Positions 1 to 6,326 of a stretch of DNA of 64,000 bases are shown one piece after another. A program made the position numbers and the translations under genes. Location: assembly GCF_028747985.1 (NCBI RefSeq), contig NZ_CP118108.1:1059501-1123500 (forward strand). The letters are read 5' to 3'. The stretch comes from Paenibacillus urinalis. GTDB taxonomy: Bacteria; Bacillota; Bacilli; Paenibacillales; Paenibacillaceae. Under the pieces are notes generated by a model. It had not been told where the DNA came from. It saw nothing but the letters and a program-made list of their open reading frames with translations, and searched no databases. Each line of letters starts with the position of its first letter. The stretch's first letter is position 1.

Positions 1-1
1 T

Positions 2-1072
2 GAACAAGCCTCCATTATAGAACGGCCTGAGCTTCTGGCCGAACAGCTGCAAGAACAGTATCTGTATTCAGAACATCTGCCGAATCTGAAAGGTAAAGGT
101 ACAGTCGCTGGGACTTACCGCTTGATGGCCGGTGATGAGGACTCTCTCGCTATCCTGTTTGTTGCCATGTGCCGCAGCTTCGGAATTCCTTCTCGTCTGC
201 ATCCGAACGAGCGAAAACCGCAGTATTGGCAAAAGGGAAGCTGGATCTATGCGGATCTAGGCAGTAACGATGAGGTGAACGAGCGAACGGGTTCCTTGCG
301 CCTTGAGCTGGGAGAGACACCAGAAGGTACGACAGGAGCTGCTTATTATGAGAATGTTTCTATCGCTCGGCTTGTTCAAGGGAAATATGTGACTCTGCAT
401 TTTCCGTTTGGCGAGAAGGACTGGTTTGCAGAGCCACTGGAAGTCGAAGCAGGCCACTACCGTATGGTTACCGGAGTTCGTCTCAAAGACGGTACTGTGA
501 GAGCAAGATGTACTTACTTTGAAGTGGAGGAAGGCAAGGAAACCCAAGCTAATATCACCTTCCGCAGCAGTGAGGAAGAGATCCCCGTTCTGGGGACGGT
601 AAACAGTAATGTTCCACTGAGTTTGCAGGATGGTACAGCAACCGCTATGCCTAATAAGCAGCTGCCTGATACGGATCGAGGCATCCTTGCTGCCTGGATT
701 GAGCCTGAGAGAGAACCGACCATGCACTTAATTAAAGAGCTGATCGATCTTAAGGTGGAGCTGGCGGAACGAAATATTTCAATCGTATTAATCACCGGCT
801 CTACGGGGAACCAAATGAAATTGAGAAATGAGCAATTGGAGAAGCTTCCAAGACAGGTTCATATAGCTGAAGGTGATCCTTCTTCATTGCCCGAGCTGTT
901 CCGAACTCCTTCTGCCATAGAATCCGGGTATCCCCATCTAGTCGTACTGGATGAAGCAAGTCAGATTCGTTATGCTTCGTCCGGCTATCGCATCGGTGCC
1001 GTAAGGGAAGCCATTCAGGTCAGCTCTCAGCTGAACCGGCAGCTTCGCGAAGTGAAGCAGACGGGAGGATAA
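2..1072 (+). CDS. Transglutaminase-like / thioredoxin-like protein (5' end cut by window edge)
   Basis: The reading frame is open from base 2, so the N-terminus lies outside the window. The visible start (around residues 40-65) has the shape of a transglutaminase-like core: a short GDED segment, an LFVAMCRSFGIPSR helix, then a WIYADL strand. In typical members a catalytic Cys stands where this protein has the acidic GDED residues, so the active site looks altered; the Cys in AMCRSFG is not at the usual place. The middle is a beta-rich segment, and the last 120 residues resemble a thioredoxin/redoxin fold (strand, helix, IVLITGS, PHLVVLDEA, IRYASSGYRIG) without a CxxC pair. The GH18 gene follows 6 bases downstream in the same direction, which suggests co-transcription. 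A role in handling extracellular or wall peptides is only a guess; an N-terminal signal cannot be checked here. Confidence 0.6.
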   Translation, partial: EQASIIERPELLAEQLQEQYLYSEHLPNLKGKGTVAGTYRLMAGDEDSLAILFVAMCRSFGIPSRLHPNERKPQYWQKGSWIYADLGSNDEVNERTGSLRLELGETPEGTTGAAYYENVSIARLVQGKYVTLHFPFGEKDWFAEPLEVEAGHYRMVTGVRLKDGTVRARCTYFEVEEGKETQANITFRSSEEEIPVLGTVNSNVPLSLQDGTATAMPNKQLPDTDRGILAAWIEPEREPTMHLIKELIDLKVELAERNISIVLITGSTGNQMKLRNEQLEKLPRQVHIAEGDPSSLPELFRTPSAIESGYPHLVVLDEASQIRYASSGYRIGAVREAIQVSSQLNRQLREVKQTGG

Positions 1073-1078
1073 GCGAAA

Positions 1079-2110
1079 ATGAACAACAAATGGATCATCG
1101 GATATGTCAGTCATCAAGATCTGGATAAAGTCACGGAAACGGATCTGTGCCGGATGACGCACATTAATATTGCTTTTGGCGTCATTCAGGAGGGCGTGAT
1201 TCAGACCAGCCATCTGCTACATATGAAACAGATCCCGGTCATTAAGGAGAAGCATCCTGATCTGAAGATCATTCTGTCGGTAGGCGGGTGGAGCAGCGGC
1301 GGCTTCTCTGAAGCAGCAGCAACCGAGGAAGGCAGGCTGAAGCTGGCAGTATCAGCAGCCCGCGTCGTGAAGAGCTACTCGCTGGACGGCATAGATCTGG
1401 ACTGGGAATACCCTTGTTATGGTCAGGCAGGCATTGCTGCCTCTCCCATGGACAAGCAGAACTTCACGCAGCTGCTGAGTACGATCAGGGAAGAGCTGGA
1501 TCAGCTGGGTGAACAGGAGAACAGGCATTACATGCTAAGCATTGCTGCCGGTGCGGATCAATATTATATTGACGGTACGGAGCTGGAGCACATCGTGCCC
1601 TATCTTGATTACGTGCAGCTAATGACTTATGACATGCGCGGAGGCTTCCAAGTGCTGACCGGGCATCACACGAGTCTTTATACGGCGACAGGGGACTTGT
1701 ACCGGATCAGCACGGATGCTTCGGTGAGCATGTTCCACAAGGCAGGCGTTCCCATGGATAAGATCGTCATTGGAGCTGCGTTCTATTCCCGCAAGTGGGC
1801 AGGGGTTCCGGCGCGGAATAACGGTCTGCACCAGATGGCAGCGACGACCGGAGGATATGGACCGGATTATACGGAGTTGTCAGCAGATTATATCAATAAT
1901 GATGGATACACGAGATACTGGGATGACGAGGCGAAGGCACCGTATTTGTTCAACGGCAGCACGTTCATCTCTTACGATGATCCGGAATCTATCACAGCAA
2001 AGTGTGAGTATGTCATTGAACAGGAGCTTGCGGGCATCATGTTCTGGGAGTATAAATGCGATGCTTCCCATACTCTCCTTGAGGCGATGAGTAAAGTACT
2101 GAGACGTTAG
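1079..2110 (+). CDS. GH18 family glycoside hydrolase (chitinase-like)
   Basis: This 343-residue protein is a single glycoside hydrolase 18 domain. It shows the SVGGW strand near residue 67 and the DGIDLDWE motif (D103, D106, D108, E110), in which E110 would be the general acid in substrate-assisted hydrolysis of beta-1,4-GlcNAc linkages. QLMTYDMRG and a C-terminal GIMFWEYKCD match the later barrel strands. There is no signal peptide, no carbohydrate-binding module and no LysM repeat, so it is probably cytoplasmic and acts on imported chito-oligosaccharides or related small substrates. It starts 6 bases after the upstream transglutaminase-like gene and is followed by a strong terminator. The family call is firm; the substrate (chitin versus peptidoglycan or N-glycan fragments) cannot be told from sequence. 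Confidence 0.88.
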   Translation: MNNKWIIGYVSHQDLDKVTETDLCRMTHINIAFGVIQEGVIQTSHLLHMKQIPVIKEKHPDLKIILSVGGWSSGGFSEAAATEEGRLKLAVSAARVVKSYSLDGIDLDWEYPCYGQAGIAASPMDKQNFTQLLSTIREELDQLGEQENRHYMLSIAAGADQYYIDGTELEHIVPYLDYVQLMTYDMRGGFQVLTGHHTSLYTATGDLYRISTDASVSMFHKAGVPMDKIVIGAAFYSRKWAGVPARNNGLHQMAATTGGYGPDYTELSADYINNDGYTRYWDDEAKAPYLFNGSTFISYDDPESITAKCEYVIEQELAGIMFWEYKCDASHTLLEAMSKVLRR

Positions 2111-2139
2111 GCATTCGTGTCAAAAGCATGATGCTTACA

Positions 2140-2209
2140 AACAACCGTTCTTCGGGCATATAGCAGGTTTTTTTACGCTATACTGCTTGTCGGGAACGGT
2201 TGTTTTTTT
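2140..2209 (+). terminator. Intrinsic terminator after GH18 gene
   Basis: AACAACCGTTC (2140-2150) pairs with GAACGGTTGTT (2194-2204). A second inner stem (TAGCAG/CTGCT) sits in the loop, and a run of T residues follows. It lies about 30 bases after the GH18 stop codon. Confidence 0.85.
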
Positions 2210-2318
2210 GTTAAAGCTGTAGACTACTTGAAGCAGGTAAAAAGCCTTATGTGGAAATGGTATAATTGGATTTAATCACGGGTGATCTACATTCTTCAGC
2301 ATAAGGGGAGACTCGAGC

Positions 2319-2423
2319 ATGGCCTATAAAATTGATTTATACAAAAATGGAGAACGATTTAAGGAATTCCATGGGATTCAGAATCTTCATCGGTATTTAG
2401 CGAAGAGAAAGACAATGAAGTAG
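2319..2423 (+). pseudogene. N-terminal part of the MazG-like gene, separated by an apparent frameshift
   Basis: An ATG at 2319 lies 8 bases after a good Shine-Dalgarno (AAGGGGAG, 2303-2310) and begins a 34-residue frame starting MAYKIDLYKNGERFKEF that stops at 2421-2423. The -1 frame across 2378-2423 reads on as SSSVFSEEKDNEVVIVGNEG and joins the MazG-like frame without a stop, but that frame has a stop (TAA at 2360) upstream and no start of its own with a ribosome site. Adding one G at CGG (2391-2393) would give ...IQNLHRVFSEEKDNEVV..., a single protein of about 160 residues. The best reading is therefore one gene, 2319-2800, broken by a one-base deletion or miscalled in assembly. Programmed frameshifting is possible, but no slippery heptamer with a downstream structure was recognised. 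Confidence 0.6.
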
Positions 2424-2800
2424 TGATCGTGGGGAATGAAGGACAATCAGAAGCTTTTTTTGCCGGAGAGAAAAAAACGTATAATAAGCTTGTACGTGAT
2501 CAAATTCCCACGATTATAGCTTCGAAGGGGGATTCTTGCAGAATTACAGTGCTTGATCACGAACAATATAGAGCTGAGCTGAGAATCAAGCTTATGGAAG
2601 AGATAGAGGAATACTATGCAACAGATCATGATGAAGAGGCTCTTGCTGAACTGGCAGATGTACTGGAAGTCATTAGGGCATTGTCAAAGGTACATGGCTC
2701 AACACCTGAAGCATTGGAGAACAAAAGGGTGGAGAAACAAAAACTACGTGGCGGATTTGAGGATCGAGTGTATTTAATAGATACGACGGTCAATAAATGA
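2423..2800 (+). CDS. MazG-like nucleoside triphosphate pyrophosphohydrolase domain protein
   Basis: The conserved part begins at TYNKLVRDQIP (about residue 18) and carries the all-alpha NTP pyrophosphohydrolase pattern: an EEIEEYY helix, then EALAELADVLEVIRAL, matching the ExxE...ExxD metal-binding arrangement of the MazG/HisE superfamily. The C-terminus ends KLRGGFEDRVYL, typical of the small phosphoribosyl-ATP pyrophosphohydrolase-like proteins of Bacillales that clean up non-canonical NTPs. The GTG at 2423 used here overlaps the stop codon of the preceding short frame and has no clear ribosome site. The natural start is probably the ATG at 2319 with a frameshift between (see the adjacent entry). 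The catalytic core is intact whichever start is used. Substrate is not predictable. Confidence 0.75.
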   Translation: MIVGNEGQSEAFFAGEKKTYNKLVRDQIPTIIASKGDSCRITVLDHEQYRAELRIKLMEEIEEYYATDHDEEALAELADVLEVIRALSKVHGSTPEALENKRVEKQKLRGGFEDRVYLIDTTVNK

Positions 2801-2867
2801 CATCATGAAATTCGCTGAGGAGGTGATTTGAATTTTTAATCCGAAGGACAAGAAGGAGCGTAATCCG

Positions 2868-3080
2868 ATGCTGGCAAAGCTGGAGGCAGGGCTGACTGTG
2901 CTTGCTTTTATCATGCTGGTTATTGGTTTCATGAATCCGGGGTTCTCACTGGGATGGTTCTTTGTAGTGATGGCGTTAGTGTATGTCATTCGATACATAG
3001 AGTATAGAAGGTGGACCGCAGTTGTGTCGTTCATACTGCTCGCCGTGGGGGCAGCTGCACTATTTTTTATCGGGAGCTAG
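2868..3080 (+). CDS. Small two- or three-helix membrane protein
   Basis: A 70-residue hydrophobic protein with membrane segments at about residues 8-24, 28-42 and 50-68, and a short basic YRR turn between the last two. No family function is recognised. The ATG at 2868 has AAGGAG about 9 bases upstream. A longer form is possible: the frame is open back to 2832, where an ATT codon sits exactly 8 bases after a perfect AGGAGG (2818-2823), giving an N-terminus of FNPKDKKERNP before M1, which reads like a natural cytoplasmic leader. ATT is a rare initiator (known for infC), so the ATG is used here. It may be in one transcript with the MazG-like gene 67 bases upstream. Confidence 0.65.
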   Translation: MLAKLEAGLTVLAFIMLVIGFMNPGFSLGWFFVVMALVYVIRYIEYRRWTAVVSFILLAVGAAALFFIGS

Positions 3081-3170
3081 GCAGAATAACTGCAGCTTCA
3101 AGTTGGATCATTTCGTTGGAGTGGAATGTGGAATTTTCAACATTGTCGGTTGGATCGTCAACTGACCACA

Positions 3171-3205
3171 GAAACAGCTCATTAAGAATGAGCTGTTTCT
3201 TCATT
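3171..3205. terminator. Probable intrinsic terminator
   Basis: GAAACAGCTCATT (3171-3183) pairs with AATGAGCTGTTTC (3187-3199) around a 3-base loop. The T-tract that follows is short (TTCATT), so strength is uncertain. It separates the plus-strand small membrane protein gene from the convergent minus-strand gene at 3231. Confidence 0.6.
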
Positions 3206-3230
3206 CAATAACCTGCATCTTGTGTAGCGG

Positions 3231-3428
3231 CTATACTGACATGGGGATGAGTGTCGAGCAGTGCTTGATCTCATGGAAGGGAACGGTAACGATGCCTCCA
3301 CGATATTTTAGCCTAAGCTTCATTTGACCCATATTCAAACTTACGATACCGGAATAAGTAGATCCGTCCGTTAGAGATAAGTGTACATTGTATCTTTTTC
3401 GTTCGGCCTTTCGTAGTTCTTGAATCAT
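3231..3428 (-). CDS. Small basic protein, possibly Sm-like beta barrel
   Basis: This 65-residue protein has a clear ribosome site (GGAGGA, 6 bases before the ATG), so it is likely real. After a charged N-terminal helix (QELRKAERKRYN) it shows alternating strands: VHLSLTDGSTYSGIV, MKLRLKYRGGIVTVPF, HEIKHCSTLI. That order (helix, then DG turn, GG turn, final I-x-x-I strand) resembles the SH3-like barrel of Sm/Hfq or YlxS-type proteins, but this is an inference from pattern, not a family match. It stands alone between a convergent gene and a 400-base gene-poor stretch. Function unknown. Confidence 0.6.
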   Translation of the reverse strand: MIQELRKAERKRYNVHLSLTDGSTYSGIVSLNMGQMKLRLKYRGGIVTVPFHEIKHCSTLIPMSV

Positions 3429-3835
3429 ATGGATTCCTCCATTCGCGCATGCTTTAGTTCATAATAACTATGTCGGTAGAAGGGAGAGAAAAATGAAGAT
3501 ATATTTTTGAAATCGCTTACTTAGTATTAAATCATTTTCGCTCTTATGAATCAGTATGACTTAAGACCTAATGTATATACCTGTAAACAAGGAGATTCTG
3601 TAATTTGTTGAGTATGCAGTAGAGTGGCACTGAATTCGTATGCAGGCAGTAGAGTGGATTAGATTCGTATGTAAAGGGGAATTGAATACATTATTCATTC
3701 TGCAGAAAACACAAATCCCCTGCAAAATTGCAGGGGATAAAGATTATTCTCATAACATCAGGTTAAGTATGTTCTTATCCTATTACAAAAGAATAGCAGC
3801 GATCTCATTAAGAGCGTCAGGGCTGCATTATTATT
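3429..3835. other. Gene-poor intergenic stretch with imperfect tandem repeat
   Basis: No convincing gene was found here. It holds an imperfect direct repeat: GTATGCAGTAGAGTGG with a following GAATTC at 3612-3637, then GTATGCAGGCAGTAGAGTGG with AGATTC at 3638-3666, and a third partial GTATG. It also contains the promoter region of the minus-strand gene at 3428 and a hairpin at 3715-3738, described separately. A 73-residue open frame on the plus strand at 3640 has no ribosome site and no family character. Confidence 0.5.
3715..3738 (-). terminator. Hairpin, probable terminator of the MMPL/two-component operon
   Basis: ATCCCCTGCAA pairs perfectly with TTGCAGGGGAT around a short loop. Read on the minus strand it is followed by TTTGTGTTTTC, a moderately T-rich tail. 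It lies about 100 bases after the stop of the last gene of the minus-strand operon (3836). Confidence 0.55.
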
Positions 3836-4225
3836 CTATTCTTTTTCTATTAGAAAAGTAATGATGGCAAATAACAAGAACGCAACCAGCAGAAGCGAAC
3901 CACCTACGATGAAGAGAATCATCACTAGGGTCTCGTCCCATAGGAACGGATTTAAATTGTACATCCACATCCCGAACGTTAAGCCGAATGCGCCCAGCAT
4001 AGCCAGCCAGCTGTGGACAGCGACCAGTAATTTAGATTTTACTTTGTATACCTTATAAAAAATTCCCCAGGCAAACACGGACAGCCAGCCTACCAGCAAT
4101 ATGTGAGCATGAATCGGTCTCATGGAATAATCCATACTGCCGGACATTTGGGACCCGATAAAGGTCCCGAGTATGCCGAACAACGCTGCAAAGCGTATTA
4201 ATCGTATGCTCCAGATTTTCTCCAA
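3836..4225 (-). CDS. Four-helix membrane protein, heme-copper-oxidase-like
   Basis: A 129-residue membrane protein with four predicted helices (about residues 8-26, 38-58, 66-88 and 98-124). Helix 2 holds RPIHAHILLVGW, a His-x-His pattern like the first heme-ligand helix of small proteins related to cytochrome oxidase subunit I; a second His lies in VAVHSWLAMLG. Heme binding is therefore possible but not shown. The gene starts 3 bases after the histidine kinase stop codon, so it is the last gene of the MMPL-regulator-kinase operon and may be involved in the same envelope response. The family assignment is tentative. Confidence 0.6.
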   Translation of the reverse strand: MEKIWSIRLIRFAALFGILGTFIGSQMSGSMDYSMRPIHAHILLVGWLSVFAWGIFYKVYKVKSKLLVAVHSWLAMLGAFGLTFGMWMYNLNPFLWDETLVMILFIVGGSLLLVAFLLFAIITFLIEKE

Positions 4226-4228
4226 TTA

Positions 4229-5617
4229 TTAATCATTTCCTTCCTTCTGAAATATCACGGTAAAGGTGGAGCCCTTCGACAGCTCGCTCTCAAGCGTGAT
4301 GCTTCCGTTTAATAACGTAATGATCTCCTTCACGATGGACAAGCCAAGGCCCGTCCCGTCTCTTTTGCGAGTCGTATCCACCCGGAAGAAACGCTCGAAC
4401 ACCTGCCCGGCTGACTCTTCTGACAGGCCCACACCACTGTCCTGAAAAGTGAGTATAATCTGATCCTGATCTGTACTACATGAAATAAAGATATGTCCGT
4501 TTGGTTCATTATATTTAATAGCATTCGTAAGTAGATTGTCCCATACGGTCGCAAGCAGCTCCGGGTCCGAGAAGAACATGACTTCGTCTAGCTTGTATGA
4601 AATGGTCAGGTTCCTGTCCTGCAGGCTCCATTGATGCTTCTTAATGGATTCCTTAATCTGCAAGTCCAGCCGGATCCAGCTCTTCTTTATGGGGTAGCCA
4701 GATTGATCCAGGGACGTAATCAGCAGAAGCTGCTTCGTCAGATTGGATAATCTTCTGGCCTCATCATTGACGATGCCTGCATATTGAAGCCGCTCCTTTT
4801 CATCCATTTTCGGATTGAGGAGCAGCTCCGCATATCCCTGAATATTCATCAAAGGGGACTGAAAGTCGTGAGACACATTATTGATGAAGGATTTTCTTGC
4901 AACATCATTATGCATGAGCTGCTGCTGCATTCGCAGGAAGTTATCGGCCAGCTGGCCAATCTCATCCTGCCGGTTAATTTTCAGCGTATACGTAAAATCT
5001 TCATTGGCAATCGCTTTGGTCGCCTCCGATAATTCGGATATGGGGTGAATAAGCCGCTTGGTCATGATAATCACACCCACCACACTTACAAAGGCAATGG
5101 CAACAATGAATCCGGCCAGCATCATATGAATATCAGAGAACAAGATTTTGCTGTTCGGCTTTATAAACAATGCGTAAGACTGGTCATCAATCTGTAAGGG
5201 AAGACCAACCGTGTTTCTGATATCATTCGAGAAATGGCCCATCATCCAGAGCTGATTCCAAAAGCCTTCCTTGCCCATATAGTTCTCCCCCTGCAGTACC
5301 CGCTCCAGCGTCTGATCGGGCAGGCTGCTCTCTTCAAAGGGCTGGCCAAAGGTAATGACATTTCCATTTCGGTCAACAAGATAGATCTGATAGCCTAGTT
5401 GTCCAACAGACTGCAGATAGGGCCGGATGGAAGAGGACTCCACATGCATTTCTTCGAGAACATAAACAATTTGCTCGGCAACCTCTAAATTTTGCTCGGT
5501 CATTTCGTCCTTGGTGAATACAAGGTAAACAATGTTAGCCAGAACAAATCCGATGAATACACTGATTCCTAGAATAAGCAGGATCGCTGAAATAAACTCT
5601 CGGTATAAGGTTCTCAT
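4229..5617 (-). CDS. Sensor histidine kinase (HAMP, HisKA, HATPase_c)
   Basis: This 462-residue protein is a classical membrane sensor kinase. Helix 1 spans about residues 9-34, an extracytoplasmic sensor of about 130 residues follows, helix 2 spans 165-187, and a HAMP linker runs to about 238. The H-box is FINNVSHDFQSPL with phospho-acceptor H250. The ATP-binding domain shows the N-box (WDNLLTNAIKYN), the G1 box DSGVGLSEE and the G2 box GTGLGLSIV. Its start codon overlaps the response regulator stop by 4 bases, indicating translational coupling. The F of the H-box (DFQSP rather than the common ELRTP) is typical of a subset of Bacillales kinases. The signal is unknown; the MMPL exporter in the same operon suggests it senses envelope stress, a lipid or a drug. 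Confidence 0.92.
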   Translation of the reverse strand: MRTLYREFISAILLILGISVFIGFVLANIVYLVFTKDEMTEQNLEVAEQIVYVLEEMHVESSSIRPYLQSVGQLGYQIYLVDRNGNVITFGQPFEESSLPDQTLERVLQGENYMGKEGFWNQLWMMGHFSNDIRNTVGLPLQIDDQSYALFIKPNSKILFSDIHMMLAGFIVAIAFVSVVGVIIMTKRLIHPISELSEATKAIANEDFTYTLKINRQDEIGQLADNFLRMQQQLMHNDVARKSFINNVSHDFQSPLMNIQGYAELLLNPKMDEKERLQYAGIVNDEARRLSNLTKQLLLITSLDQSGYPIKKSWIRLDLQIKESIKKHQWSLQDRNLTISYKLDEVMFFSDPELLATVWDNLLTNAIKYNEPNGHIFISCSTDQDQIILTFQDSGVGLSEESAGQVFERFFRVDTTRKRDGTGLGLSIVKEIITLLNGSITLESELSKGSTFTVIFQKEGND

Positions 5618-6300
5618 TCGGTCGCCTCTAGCTTATAACCGACCCCGCGGATCGTCTGAATTTCAATTGCAGCGCCATATCGCTTCAGCCGCTCGCGGAT
5701 CCGGTTCATATGTGTATTTAATGTCTGCTCATTGCCCTCATAATCCTCGCCCCACGCCTGATCGAGCAGAAGAGTTCGGGGTGTAACCTTGTTAACTCGG
5801 GTTGCGAGCATCGTCAGCAGCTCAAACTCTTTTAGAGGAAACAGAATCGTTTCTTCATTAATCACGACTTCAAAATCGTTTCGGTTGATTTTTACATTCC
5901 CGACCTTCAGGATACTTTCCAGGGCCCTGCCATAGCGCCGCAAAACTACAGCTACCCGAAACAGCAATTCCTTCGGCTCGAACGGCTTCACCAGATAATC
6001 CTCAGTACCCGATTTGAACCCTTGCTCCTTATCGGCCAGCTGTCCTTTTGCAGTTAGAAGAATGACGGGGATTTCCAGCTCTTTTGTTAAAATTTTAGTT
6101 AGGGAGAAGCCGTCCATCCCGGGCATCATGACATCCACAATTGCCAGGTTAACCTCCGTCTCCTCTAGCAGCTTAAGGGCAATCTGTCCGTTCTGGGCTT
6201 GTATAACCTCGTAGCCTTCACGGGTTAGATGAATCGTCACGAGCTGCAGGATATCATAATCATCATCCACGACTAAAATTTTCACGAGAATCCCCTCCAT
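5614..6300 (-). CDS. OmpR/PhoB-type response regulator
   Basis: A 228-residue two-domain regulator. The receiver has the acidic pocket (VDDD, residues 11-14), phospho-acceptor D56 in VDVMMPG, T83 and K105 in YLVKPFEP. The C-terminal winged helix has the usual LKEFELL and THMNRIRERLK recognition helix and ends in IRGVGYKLE. An internal GTG (V6) would give the more common short N-terminus. It is 26 bases downstream of the MMPL exporter gene and overlaps the kinase gene by 4 bases, so the three are one operon. It probably controls this operon; no repeat pair that would mark its binding site was recognised. Confidence 0.93.
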   Translation of the reverse strand: MEGILVKILVVDDDYDILQLVTIHLTREGYEVIQAQNGQIALKLLEETEVNLAIVDVMMPGMDGFSLTKILTKELEIPVILLTAKGQLADKEQGFKSGTEDYLVKPFEPKELLFRVAVVLRRYGRALESILKVGNVKINRNDFEVVINEETILFPLKEFELLTMLATRVNKVTPRTLLLDQAWGEDYEGNEQTLNTHMNRIRERLKRYGAAIEIQTIRGVGYKLEATE

Positions 6301-6326
6301 ACCTTCTGCGCTTAGGATGAGGGTTG

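Noticed and set aside
3640..3861. 73-residue open frame on the plus strand in a gene-poor region
   Set aside because: It runs through the tandem repeat and the terminator hairpin and lacks a ribosome site.
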